Shown: positions 11,413 through 21,118 of the stretch, piece after piece
Numbering within the stretch: the stretch's first letter is position 1
How the letters are laid out: every line of letters begins with the position of its first letter
Origin: Neoarius graeffei
Taxonomy: Eukaryota > Chordata > Actinopteri > Siluriformes > Ariidae
Direction of reading: 5' to 3'
Assembly (NCBI RefSeq): GCF_027579695.1
Contig: NC_083572.1
Coordinates: 12,727,915-12,791,914 of the forward strand
Length of the DNA: 64,000 nucleotides
Translations under genes and position numbers: made by a program
Notes under the pieces: generated by a model
What the model was told of the DNA's origin: nothing
Seen by the model: the letters and a program-made list of their open reading frames with translations, nothing else
Database searches by the model: none

Positions 11413-11649
11413 TACAGTACATACAGGAGTAGGCAGATAAGACTATTTGGATTTCATTTAATTCACCAAAACCTTACCTAAGCTTCCATTTATATTTGGT
11501 GTTTTTCTTTGCTGCTGCTATGAATCCTGGCTGATTTTCAATGAATGTCTTGAACTCAGTTCAGGACAACTGAAAGTTTAGCCTGACTTGAAGCTCAGCC
11601 TTCACCATTGCAACAGAGAGTCTGTTTCTTTTATCAGTCCAAGCACCCT

Positions 11650-11835
11650 CCATTGCCCCTTTTCCACCAAAGCAGTTCCAGGGCTGGTTCGGGGCCAGTG
11701 CTTAGTTTGGAACCGGGTTTTCTGTTCCCACTGACAAAGAACTGGCTCTGGGGCCAGAAAAACCGGTTCCAGGCTAGCACCAACTCTCTGCTGGGCCAGA
11801 GGAAAGAACAACAGCGGAGTTGTTAAGACCAACAA
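11650..11835. repeat. Probable MITE fragment
   Basis: Self-complementary GGTTC/GGGGCCAG-rich sequence starting CCTTTTCCACCAAAGCAGTT, in the style of a fish DNA-transposon end. Its boundaries are not defined. The hydrophobic minus-strand ORF over it is not taken as a gene. Confidence 0.35.
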
Positions 11836-11952
11836 GAATAACAAGACCGTGAAGGTCATGTTGAAACATGACTTGAAGGTCATGTTTTCTGACTGCCAGA
11901 AGAACGAATACCCAAGACCCAACAAATACAAGTGGTACCACCAAAGGGATGA

Positions 11953-12094
11953 AGAAAGAGAGGGAGACCCAAGAAGACATGGTGCGCCATCTTCAAAGAA
12001 GATCTGAAACAACTCAATATCACCTGGGAAGATGCAGGCGACTATGCCCAAAACCGGAATGATTAGCAACGTCTTGCTGCCCGATGTACAGGTC
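11953..12094 (+). pseudogene. C-terminal fragment of a LINE endonuclease-RT protein
   Basis: The plus frame reads RKRGRPKKTWCAIFKEDLKQ, then LNITWEDAGDYAQNRND, a TAG in place of an expected Trp (12064-12066), then QRLAARCTGQL. The pattern RGRPxKTWxxxFxEDL...DRxxWxxLVARC is the usual C-terminus of RTE-like LINE proteins. Everything upstream is missing, so this is a 5'-truncated scrap. Confidence 0.65.
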
Positions 12095-12113
12095 AACTGT
12101 ATGAGAGAAACTA

Positions 12114-12140
<27 letters not shown>
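12114..12140. repeat. (GA)n microsatellite
   Basis: A pure GA run; a second one lies at 12366-12392. Confidence 0.95.
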
Positions 12141-12145
<5 letters not shown>

Positions 12146-12429
12146 AATACATTTTAATAAGAGAAACTTCAGAACATGTTCCTCAGTGGGTTTCCCCCTC
12201 ATGTCAATCTCATGTGTTTCTAGGTGTTCTGGAATCAGCCTCGAGATGTTCAACAGCCTTTGAATTCTCAATTAGAATAGTAGAATAGAATAGAATGCCT
12301 TTATTGTCACTATACACATGTACAATGAGATTAAAGCATCTCAAATAACAGTGCAAAACAACGTGGAGAGAGAGAGAGAGAGAGAGAGAGAGGAAGGGGG
12401 GAGAAAAAAAGGGGGGGTCAGGGGGGTAA

Positions 12430-12812
12430 GGTGCACAGTCCTGAGGTGTATGTGTTGTGTTACACATTATGGAGTGAGGTATTGCTCATTGCACATATAA
12501 ATTATTGCACAGAGAGTCACATTATAAATTATTGCACGAGAGATTCACATTATAAAATAAAATATTACACATTTATGAAGTATTGCAAGGTAAGGTAGGT
12601 GCACAGACTTGAGGTGTGTGTAAGGTGCACAGTCCTGAGGTGTATGTGTTGTGTGTAAGGTGCACAGTCCTGAGGTGCATGTGCTGTATGTAAGGTGCAC
12701 AGTCCTGAGGTGAGGTGAATGTGTTGTGTTTCACATTATGGAGTGAGGTATTGCACATTATAAAAGTATTGCACATAGAGAGTCCCTTATAAAAGTACTG
12801 CACATTATAAAT
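12430..12812. repeat. Minisatellite in the L2 3' UTR
   Basis: Four to five imperfect copies of a 35-60 bp unit containing AAGGTGCACAGTCCTGAGGT, interspersed with TATTGCACATTATAA motifs. Confidence 0.8.
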
Positions 12813-12857
12813 TATTGCATGAGGAAAGTCACATAGTAAAATAAATAGACTATAAAG

Positions 12858-14897
12858 TCAGAGCATATCCAAGTTCAGGGCTGTTATGGCTTTTGGAAAG
12901 AAGCTGTTTTTGAATCGGTTTGTCTTTGTCCTGTTGCACCTGTAGCGCCTCCCTGAGGGCAACAGGTCGAACAGATCAAAGCCAGGGTGGGAGCGGTCCT
13001 TGATAATATGTTTAGCTCTGCTAAGGCAGCGGGAGGTGTAAATGTCCATCAGGGAGGGGAGAGGGCAGCCAATGATCTTCTGTGCTGCCTTAACTACCCT
13101 CTGGAGCCTCTCCCTGTCTACAGCAGTGCAGCTGCTGTACCATACTATAATACAGTACGTCAGCAGGCTCTCGATGGATGAGCGGTAGAAGGTCAGCAGC
13201 AGGTTGGAGTTTAGGTTGTACTTCCTGAGGATTCTCAGGAAGTGTAGCCGCTGCTGAGCCTTCTTAATAACTGCTGTGATGTTTACTGACCAGGAAATGT
13301 CGGCGGAGATGAGGACGCCGAGAAACCGGAAGGTGTGGACCCTCTCCACATACACGTTGTTGATGTAGAGGGGGGCTAGGTCGGTGCTGTGCTTCCTGAA
13401 GTCAACAATGAGCTCTTTGCTTTTCTTGGTGTTCAGAGCGAGGTTATTTTCTGAACACCAGGCTGCCAACTTCAGGACCTCCTCTCTGTAGGCTGCCTCG
13501 TCTCCCTTTGAGATGAGTCTGACCACTGTGGTGTCATCAGCAAACTTGACGACGAGGTTGTTGTGGGTCAAACTACAGTTGTGGGTGTACAGGCAGTACA
13601 GGAGGGGGCTCAGCACACAGCCCTGTGGAGAGCCGGTGCTCAACGTGCGGGTGGAGGAGAAGTGGGGGCCAAGTCTCACAGTCTGGGGCTGGTTAGTAAG
13701 AAAGTCCTTTAACCAGGCACATGTGAGAGGGGGGAGGCCGAGAGTGTCCAGTTTCTTAATAAGGATGTCCGGGATTATTGTATTAAAAGCTGAACTGTAA
13801 TCCACAAAGAGTATGCAGACGTAGCTCTGCTGCTGCTCCAGGTGATTTAGCGCAGAGTGGAGAGCTACGGCGATGGCGTCCTCTGTGGATCTGTTTGTGC
13901 GATATGCGAACTGGTAGGGGTCGAAGTCTGGGGGGAGGTGGTCCTTGATGTGCTGAAGAACTAGTCTCTCGAAGCACTTCATGATTACCGGGGTGAGGGC
14001 CACAGGACGGTAATCATTCAGGCTGGTGACAGGAGACTTCTTCAGCACTGGGATTATTGCTGAAGATTTTAGGCAGGGCAGGATGACTGACTGAGCCAGG
14101 GAAAGGTTAAAGATCTTGGTGAAGGTAGGGGCAAGCTGGTGGGCGCACGCTATGAGCACCTTACCAGGTACACCATCTGGGCCGGCAGCTTTCTTGGGGT
14201 TCACTGCCAGGAGCACCCGTCTGACATCGTGCTCCTGTACAGTGAAAGGAGTGGTGTGGGAACTGTGTGGTGGTGGGGGCAGGGCAGGAGCAGATGAGTG
14301 CTGCTGAGATGTTTCAAAGCGAGCAAAGAAGCGATTTAGCTCCTCTGCTAGCGGTGCACTCCAGTCTCCTGTTGGCACATCACAGTCTCTGAAGTTTGTG
14401 ATGTCCTGAATGCCCTGCCACACCTCCCATGTGTTGTTGCTGGACAGGTGGGATTCTATGCGCAGCCTGTGGTCCGCCTTGGCTTTAATTATTCCTCTTT
14501 TCAGATCAGCTCGAGCAGCTCTGTACAGAGCTCTATCACCTGACCTGAAGGCAGCATCGCGAGCCCTGAGGAGTGAGCGGACCTGGCTGGTCATCCAGGG
14601 TTTCTGGTTTGGGAAGACCCGGATGTTTTTATCCACTGTCACATTCCCGATGCAGAACTTGATATAGTCCAGCACCGTTCCTGTGAATGTCTCCAGCTCC
14701 TGGTGTTCAAATAAGTCCCAATCTGTCTGTTTAAAGCAGTCCTGTAGTTTGGAGAGTGCATTGTCAGGCCAGGTTGTGATAGTCCTTGTGGTGGGCCTGG
14801 CTATGCATCTGAGGGGGGGTGTAGGCTGGGGAGAGCAGGAGGGAAAGATGGTCTGACTGGCCGAGGTGGGGGAGGGGTATGGCTCTGGAAGTGCCAA
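12858..14897 (-). CDS. L2-type LINE reverse transcriptase, 679 aa open frame
   Basis: An uninterrupted frame with the RT blocks in order: ACxxLxPTFTKIFNLSL, LNDYRPVALTPVIMKCFERL, FVDYSSAFNTIIP, STGSPQGCVLSPLLYCLYTH, FADD at residues 452-455, and NTKKSKELIVDF. It ends at a C-terminal NRFKNSFFPKAITALN motif, as in L2/Maui elements. The catalytic residues are present. The apparent N-terminus is artificial: the true frame shifts at a G run near 14812-14818, and the upstream frame reads AIPLPHLGQSDHLSLLLSP, the usual linker between endonuclease and RT. The endonuclease itself is missing, so the element cannot move by itself, but the RT part is strikingly intact and therefore young. It has no relation to the neighbouring host genes. 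Confidence 0.85.
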   Translation of the reverse strand: MALPEPYPSPTSASQTIFPSCSPQPTPPLRCIARPTTRTITTWPDNALSKLQDCFKQTDWDLFEHQELETFTGTVLDYIKFCIGNVTVDKNIRVFPNQKPWMTSQVRSLLRARDAAFRSGDRALYRAARADLKRGIIKAKADHRLRIESHLSSNNTWEVWQGIQDITNFRDCDVPTGDWSAPLAEELNRFFARFETSQQHSSAPALPPPPHSSHTTPFTVQEHDVRRVLLAVNPKKAAGPDGVPGKVLIACAHQLAPTFTKIFNLSLAQSVILPCLKSSAIIPVLKKSPVTSLNDYRPVALTPVIMKCFERLVLQHIKDHLPPDFDPYQFAYRTNRSTEDAIAVALHSALNHLEQQQSYVCILFVDYSSAFNTIIPDILIKKLDTLGLPPLTCAWLKDFLTNQPQTVRLGPHFSSTRTLSTGSPQGCVLSPLLYCLYTHNCSLTHNNLVVKFADDTTVVRLISKGDEAAYREEVLKLAAWCSENNLALNTKKSKELIVDFRKHSTDLAPLYINNVYVERVHTFRFLGVLISADISWSVNITAVIKKAQQRLHFLRILRKYNLNSNLLLTFYRSSIESLLTYCIIVWYSSCTAVDRERLQRVVKAAQKIIGCPLPSLMDIYTSRCLSRAKHIIKDRSHPGFDLFDLLPSGRRYRCNRTKTNRFKNSFFPKAITALNLDML

Positions 14898-15225
14898 TTA
14901 GGAAGTGGTTCAGGGATTCCAGAGCAGAATTTGGCTCAGTGTCAGCAAGACACAGAGGTATATAAACGTCAAGGATCACAAGCACATAAGCAGACTCCAT
15001 AAAGTCAATTCTCAAAACTGTAAAACTGTATAATAATAGCAATGAGGTCTATTATCATTTTCTTAACTGATCTGGTTAAAAGAAAAAAAATCCCAATTTC
15101 CTTCTTGAAAAATGTAAGGCCTGTAATATAATGCACAGGTTTTATTTCTTATAAGAAATACAAAATGCAAGTACAGTATGTGAACTACAACTGTAACATA
15201 CAGTCTGGTTTTCTCCCTCTGTTAG

Positions 15226-15265
15226 GATAATGTAAACTACGTGGAATGCTGCTACTCAAATGAAT
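15226..15265 (+). CDS. apoL-like gene, 40-nt coding exon (predicted)
   Basis: Preceded by a good acceptor (TTCTCCCTCTGTTAG) and followed by a good donor (GTAAGTG). It codes DNVNYVECCYSNE plus one base. Its phase joins correctly to the next exon at 16237. Whether more exons lie upstream, beyond the L2 insertion, cannot be told. Confidence 0.5.
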
Positions 15266-16236
15266 GTAAGTGTAATAATAATATATTAATGGATTAAAAT
15301 ACTATATTGTGCATTTACTAAATGGACAGACAATTTATCCAAAGCCCAGAACACTAAGCTACCACTGCTATATGTTATATCAGGCCTGTTGTTCCCAGTT
15401 TCCTTGATCTGTATCAAATGCTTAGGAGCAGTTTTGCTTTTATAACAATATACTATGGACTATATTTAAAGCTGAATAAATTGTACATTGTGAGGATTTA
15501 ATATCAAAACTGCACATATCTCTATTCAGACATCAGATGTAACTACAGACTTGTGTGTGATTCAGAGACTTGCACAAACAGGGTGGTGTTTGTCTGAAAT
15601 TTACATGCATCAGTACCTTAATTACATGTGCCTCTGATGTGTGATTCTAAAATTTGTATTGCTTTTGCGGTCTTTAGTCCGTATTTTCTAGCCCAGCATT
15701 TTTTATCAGCTTAAAGGGAAATGCCTGTGTTTAAAGGCAGTGGTCTAGCTAGTAATTTAAAACCCTGTTTCAGACACCTTTAGCAACCTCAGAGGTGTGA
15801 ACTATCTGTGTCATGTATTTCCATTCTCAGTGTACGGTGCTTAGCACAAATCGCAGTCAGTGCGAACAGCGCTGCTTCCAGGTTTTGTATCTTTGTTTAT
15901 ATGACCATCTGCATTTTGTTTTGGTTCATGTCTTGTCTCCGCCCGTGTCCTGTCAATTTTTTGCTTCCTCATGTGTTATCACTCTCATCTGCTTTCAGTT
16001 CTTCCCTTAATTATTTTGTGGATTTAAGTCCTTGCATTTCATTGTTCCGGTGCGAATGTATCATGTGTTTCTGCGTTTTACAAAATCAGCTTTAGCAGCT
16101 GTGCAGCCCCTCTCTGGGAAAAGCATAAATTTCCCAGTGTAAATATTTGCACACATTTTAGCTGTAATTCATAGTTACTTCTGAGGTTTTCTGAAATATC
16201 TGTCAGATATTGAATATGGGCTCTCTTTGTTTTCAG

Positions 16237-16276
16237 CCGGCAACAAATCTCCTGATACAATGAATGATGATGCAAA
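16237..16276 (+). CDS. apoL-like gene, 40-nt coding exon with candidate start codon
   Basis: Acceptor CTCTCTTTGTTTTCAG, donor GTAAGTG. It codes S-GNKSPDTMNDDA plus two bases, completing a lysine codon in the next exon. The ATG at 16260-16262 is a possible translation start if the upstream exon is non-coding. Exon sizes and phases (40 nt, 40 nt, then the long exon) fit each other exactly. Confidence 0.6.
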
Positions 16277-16487
16277 GTAAGTGTGACTCTAAGAAGTGAA
16301 TGTTTGAATGAAATATGACTGTTTATTTAAATGTACAGCACAGTTTGACACTTGGGCTATTTTGGCTCTTGTTTGTGTTGGCATGATGATTGCAAAAATA
16401 AGTCCCTTGAATTCCGTAGAATTTCAACTCATTTATCCAGATCACTATTTCACCATTATGCTTGTCTTCATCTATTTCTCTCTCTAG

Positions 16488-17220
16488 AGCATTCACAAAA
16501 AAAGCCAACGATCTAAAAAAAGATCTTTGTGTATATGTTAACCTCCTATCTGAGCGAAGTGCAAATCTGCAGAGTCACATTATAGAACTACAGAAGGTGG
16601 CTGATGACATTGACAAGACCAATAAGGGGGTGAAGATAGCACGCATTACCGGGGGAACTGCAGGGGCAGTTGGAGTCGCAGCTGCTGTTGGAGGTGTCAT
16701 ACTTTCCCCATTTACCATGGGGGCTTCGTTAGCAGTGGCTGCAGTTGGAGTTGGAGTTGCAGCAGCCGGAGGGGTCACTGGAGCTGGAGCTGCCATCACC
16801 AACAAAGTCCACACCAATATGGACAGCAAGAAGGTGGAAACAATCCTGAAAGAACACTCTGCACAGTTAGAGGAAATTGAGGAATGTGTAAAATGTATTG
16901 GCACAAATATAGTGTGTTTGAAGGCATATAACCTGGCCACATTAAAAGGGGTGGATTGGAATGCAGTGAAATTGGCTAGAATGGCACATAAGGTTGGAGA
17001 CAGTGTAGGAGTGATCGGAGCAGTCAACAAGTCCTCAGGTATGATTCAAGGCTTCGCGCTGAACTTGGAAGGGTACTTCAGCAAAGAAGACTCCAAGCAA
17101 CTGAAGAAGGGCTCTGAAGCCAAATTTGCCAAACAAATCCGCAGTTTGGCAATGCAGATGCAGACCAGCCTTGATGAGTTGATGACATTTCAAGGAATGG
17201 TGAAATCTGAAGGCATATAG
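16488..17220 (+). CDS. Apolipoprotein L-like protein, terminal exon
   Basis: The exon starts after the acceptor TTTCTCTCTCTAG and encodes about 244 residues to a TAG at 17218. An N-terminal amphipathic helix (KANDLKKDLCVYVNLLSERS) leads into KVADDIDKTNKGVKIARITG. Next is a long Gly/Ala-rich hydrophobic hairpin (GGTAGAVGVAAAVGGVILSP, FTMGASLAVAAVGVGVAAAG), followed by TNKVHTNMDSKKVETILKEH. That order is diagnostic of the ApoL family, whose members associate with membranes. The C-terminal part (about 110 residues) is helical and ends MTFQGMVKSEGI. Fish carry many apoL-like genes with poorly known roles, often interferon-responsive; no regulatory site is claimed here. An apparent upstream extension of the frame through the intron acceptor is not coding. 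The paralogue is not resolved. Confidence 0.85.
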
Positions 17221-17260
17221 AACATAATTTGTGCATATATTGGATATTTGGGCTGAGATG

Positions 17261-17264
<4 letters not shown>

Positions 17265-17330
<66 letters not shown>
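17265..17330. repeat. (TA)n microsatellite in the apoL-like 3' region
   Basis: About 33 TA units just after the stop codon. Confidence 0.95.
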
Positions 17331-17335
<5 letters not shown>

Positions 17336-17375
17336 TTTTTTTTTAAGGGGCTAAGCCTAAAAGGTGCATAGGGAT

Positions 17376-17458
17376 CTACTGTGTTTGTAGCGTTCTGCTT
17401 ATTTTTATTCTGTTTATGTAACAGAATAAAAATAAGCAGAACGCTACAAACACAATAG
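17376..17458. repeat. Near-perfect 39-bp palindrome at a truncated Tc1 end
   Basis: Arm 17376-17414 (starting CTACTGTGTTTGTAGCGTTC) is complementary to 17420-17458 with a single mismatch and a 5-nt loop (TATGT). The right arm abuts the point where the Tc1 terminal repeat is cut off. Confidence 0.9.
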
Positions 17459-18878
17459 ATTTTAAATTTCATGACACATCTCAAAAAAGTTGGGACAAGG
17501 CCATGTTTACCACTGCGAGACATCCCCTTTTCTCTTTACGACAGTCTGTAAACGTCTGGGGACTGAGGAGACAAGTTGCTCAAGTTTAGGGATAGGAATG
17601 TTAACCCATTCTTTTCTAATGTAGGATTCTAGTTGCTCAACTGTCTTAGGTCTTTTTTGTCGTATCTTCCGTTTTATGATGCACCAAATGTTTTCTATGG
17701 GTGAAAGATCTGGACTGCAGGCTGGCCAGTTCAGTACCTGGACCCTTCTTCTACGCAGCCATGATGCTGTAATTGATGCAGTATGTGGTTTGGCATTGTC
17801 ATGTTGGAAAATGCAAGGTCTTCCCTGAAAGAGACGTCGTCTGGATGGGAGCATATGTTGCTCTAGAACCTTTGAGCATTGATGGTGTCTTTCCAGATGT
17901 GTAAGCTGCCCATGCCACACGCACTAATGCAACCCCATACCATCAGAGATGCAGGCTTCTGAACTGAGTGCCGATAACAACTTGGGTCGTCCTTCTTCTC
18001 TTTAGTCCGAATGACACGGCGTCCCTGATTTCCATAAAGAACTTCAAATTTTGATTCGTCTGACCACAGAACAGTTTTCCACTTTGCCACAGTCCATTTT
18101 AAATGAGCCTTGGCCCAGAGAAGACGTCTGCGCTTCTGGATTGTGTTTAGATACGGCTTCTTCTTTGAACTATAGAGTTTTAGCTGGCAACGGCGGATGG
18201 CACGGTGAATTGTGTTCACAGATAATGTTCTCTGGAAATTTTCCTGAGCCCATTTTGTGATTTCCAATACAGAAGCATGCCTGTATGTGATGCAGTGCCG
18301 TCTAAGGGCCCAAAGATCACGGGCACCCAGTATGGTTTTCCGGCCTTGACCCTTACGCACAGAGATTCTTCCAGATTCTCTGAATCTTTTGATATTATGC
18401 ACTGTAGATGATGATCTGTTCAAACTCTTTGCAATTTTACACTGTCGAACTCCTTTCTGATATTGCTCCACTATTTGTCGGTGCAGAATTAGGGAGATTG
18501 GTGATCCTCTTCCCATCTTTACTTCTGAGAGCTGCTGCCACTCCAAGAGGCTCTTTTTATACCCAGTCATGTTAATGACCTATTGCCAATTGACCTAATG
18601 AGTTGCAATTTGGTCCTCCAGCTGTTCCTTTTTTGTACCTTTAACTTTTCCAGCCTCTTATTGCCCCTGTCCCAACTTTTTTGAGATGTGTTGCTGTCAT
18701 GAAATTTCAAATGAGCCAATATTTGGCATGAAATTTCAAAATGTCTCACTTTCGACATTTGATATGTTGTCCATGTTCTATTGTGAATACAATATCAGTT
18801 TTTGAGATTTGTACATTATTGCATTTCGTTTTTATTTACAATTTGTACTTTGTCCCAACTTTTTTGGAATCGGGGTTG
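17458..18878 (-). mobile_element. Tc1 transposon, family B copy 1, one end truncated
   Basis: The right end (complement of CAACCCCGATTCCAAAAAAG) is complete, with TA at 18879-18880. The left end lacks roughly 145-165 bp of the terminal repeat present in the copy at 32151. Confidence 0.93.
17507..18570 (-). pseudogene. Tc1 transposase, family B, frameshifted
   Basis: The N-terminal part (18570-17863) has the paired HTH region (MGRGSPISLILHRQIVEQYQ; SSSTVHNIKRF, one Ile shorter than copy 2) and the first catalytic Asp ([11 protein letters not shown]). A 10-nt deletion near 17870 shifts the frame. The remainder (17867-17507) has the second Asp and the Glu ([22 protein letters not shown]) and ends KRKGDVSQW. 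Confidence 0.93.
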
Positions 18879-18889
18879 TATATAAAATA

Positions 18890-19400
18890 ACAATTATTCA
18901 CCAAAGGCGCAGTGAATATCAGTTCACCATAACTTCGGCTCGGTTATTATTCACTGATATTCACTGAGCCTGAGGCGGATAATTGTTTTAGTACAAATAC
19001 ACAGGTGACTATTTAAAAGAAAAAAAAAACTCGTATTAAAAAATTATTTATTTCAAACTTCAAAAGCGGCATACAAACGTAATAAAGGCGTGGCGCAGAC
19101 TTGTGCCACTTATCTATGCCAACTCACATAAAATACTTTGTTTTGAAATCAATAAAATAAATCACAATTCCACCTGACCTTTAGTTTTAGACCAAACTTT
19201 GTAGCATCTTTAGTACTTTTAGGAACAGCATTTTCTTTCATCATTTGTAATTCTCCTTCGCTTACGTTGACAAAGGGATTGGCTGCCGTTTTGCTAAGTC
19301 GCTCGAAGTGATTATTGAGAAATAGTCCGAATTTCTCAACCAATCAGCGCGTGCGATCTCCTATAATCACCTGCGTATTTATACTAAATGTTATTGTGAA
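18890..19400 (-). repeat. DNA-transposon end with a tyrosine-recombinase-like first exon
   Basis: Positions 18893-18985 are a palindromic end (GGCGCAGTGAATATC; TATTCACTGATATTCACTGA). From the ATG complement at 19343 the minus strand reads MVEKFGLFLNN, then VSEGELQMMKENAVPKSTKD and ATKFGLKL, and then meets a possible donor (AAAG then GTCAGG). The pattern NAVPKxTKxATKFGxKLF is what I recall at the N-terminus of DUF3504/Crypton-type tyrosine-recombinase proteins in fish. No recombinase core is present. Confidence 0.35.
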
Positions 19401-20216
19401 TGCATACTTCACACTATGTAGATGATTAGCTATTAAAAATATTTTTTTTAATTCTAGGTGGTGATGAAGGCCTAAAGGATAGTTTCATTTTCAGGCTAAA
19501 CCCATGTGACAGAGAAAGCACTAAGGAATTATTCTTGGGTCAAAGTATAGATAATGGTACTCATTGTATAATGTTCTTACCTGAACGTAAAAAGAAGGTT
19601 GCTATATTTAGAGGTATTAAAGTGTTCAAAGTGTATTATTTTAAACCTATGAAATTAAATTTGTCATTTTCATGAAAAAAAACCCCTTTCATTACATTAA
19701 AACTGCTAGAACAAAACACACTGTTTTGCCTGAAAACATCATGCAATTTCTGTATGTTTGTTGGTCATAAACCTGACTAATGCTATGAAGTTTGCTAATG
19801 AGTTAATCAGAAGTAAAATAGCATGTAAATAGCCAATATTTACGATTAGCTAGGTAACTTGATGCCTAGCCCATTACATTACCTACTGGCATAGATGCTA
19901 GTCTAGCCTGGCATTAGCAAAGATAACAGGCTAGCACACTGCAGTCTGGTGATGTTTCCAGCCATCTTCAAACCCATAATGCTTCATAAAACTTGATTGG
20001 ATGCTTTCAACTGAAATGTAAATAACTTCTACAGGAACCCTTTCTATTAATATATAGCATACTGTCATTGGCTGGATGAAAGAAAACATAATCAAGATTT
20101 GGGGGGAAAAAGTAGTCTGAAAGTCTAAATAAAATATAAGGAGTAAAAAGTATTTAGAGTAAGATTACCCATATTCAATTCCAATAACACTCAACTATAA
20201 ATACCCCCAGGATAAT
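19401..20216. other. Intergenic, nothing recognised
   Basis: AT-rich sequence without repeat hallmarks, plausible exons or long ORFs. Confidence 0.5.
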
Positions 20217-20225
20217 AATTATACG

Positions 20226-21109
20226 TAGCCTGGCAAGCCAGACTAAATGTGAATATTTAGTCTGGCCTCGATCCGTAGACATTTCCGAAGCGGGCAGGAG
20301 GAACAACCCGCTGTCTTTCAAACTGTCTCTGTGCGTATAGGCCAACGCTCTGACCAATCAGCGCAACAGTGACTGTGACGTAGTCAGAGCGACAGAAAGC
20401 AGTGGGGGAGGCCTTGAAATAAATAATTTTTCAAAATGCGTATTAATTAATAAACAGGTTCTAGATATTAAGAAGTTTGGAGATAATGACCACAAGTTTG
20501 GAGATTGTACCACATACACATTTTTTTCCAAGTGTTTTTCAAGGGTTTGCTTAAACTGTTTTTGAGAGTTTTTATTTAGTTGTGTTTGGTGAAATAATTT
20601 CCCTTAAATTTAAAATAACGGGAAAATAAGAAACAATCAAAAAGTAATGTTTCAAAGCTGTTTATTAATTCTTCGTACTGCACAAACTAGCCCCATCCTT
20701 TTGGCTACGAGCGGAGCCAGCTGGTAGATCAGACTTTTGCCATAGCCGGTCGGCAAAACAGCGAAAACGTCCTTCTTGAAAAGGAATGAGTGGAGAGCCT
20801 CTTCCTGCTCATGTTTCAATGAAAACTCCAAGTCTAATTCTTCTAAAACTGATTCCAAAGCGGAGTCAAACGCGTGCTGTTCACTAGCCGTAGCCATCTT
20901 TCCTGCTGCGCTTTCTCCAGCGTCGCGCAGCTTTGTCGTCACTCCTGCAAAAGCCCGCCCAAAGAATCCAAACAAAAACCTTGCGTTGTGATTGGCGGGC
21001 ACAATTTGATGCCCGGGGTGTTTTTCTTTATATGGTGCGAGGCTAGACCCATTCGCTAGGCAAAAAATATTTTTGGCCGCTAGGCGGGTGGGTCTAGTTT
21101 ACTAGGCTA
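20226..21109. mobile_element. 884-bp TIR transposon with 9-bp target duplications
   Basis: The ends are TAGCCTGGCAAGCCAGAC and, at the other end read inward, TAGCCTAGTAAACTAGAC. They are flanked by exact 9-bp repeats AATTATACG at 20217-20225 and 21110-21118. Each end also folds: arms 20237-20248/20255-20266 at the left and 21043-21051/21089-21097 at the right. It carries a RecQ-like helicase gene start on the minus strand. The duplication length resembles Mutator-type elements, but the superfamily is unresolved. Confidence 0.85.
20652..20897 (-). pseudogene. RecQ-like helicase N-terminal fragment inside a transposon
   Basis: An 81-codon frame starts MATASEQHAFDSALESVLEE and continues through FSLKHEQEEALHSFLFKKDV to a Walker A motif in FAVLPTGYGKSLIYQLAPL. 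The order 'KxEQxxAL...KDVFAVLPTGxGKS' is helicase motif 0 followed by motif I of the RecQ family. Homology stops after LVAKRMG; the last 14 residues (LVCAVRRINKQL and stop) look like non-coding sequence read through an internal deletion. Motifs Ia-VI are absent, so no helicase activity is possible. The ATG is well placed and the frame is clean, so the parent element probably encoded a full helicase. An extended in-frame start at 21002 exists but runs into terminal sequence. Confidence 0.7.
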
Positions 21110-21118
21110 AATTATACG

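Larger units (their letters stand above)
12266..14960 (-). mobile_element. L2-clade LINE, 5'-truncated
   Basis: The 3' end is at the left: the complement of 12266-12340 reads as an L2-type tail ending in ACAATAAAGGCATTCTATTC repeats. The 3' UTR (12430-12810) is a minisatellite built on AAGGTGCACAGTCCTGAGGT. The RT frame fills 14897-12858. The endonuclease half is absent. Confidence 0.85.

Noticed and set aside
11602-12096. 164-residue hydrophobic minus-strand ORF
   Set aside because: It overlaps a MITE fragment and a LINE scrap in the opposite sense; no family resemblance.
15808-16095. ORFs in the apoL-like intron
   Set aside because: Low-complexity Cys/Phe/Ser content, no splice or start support.
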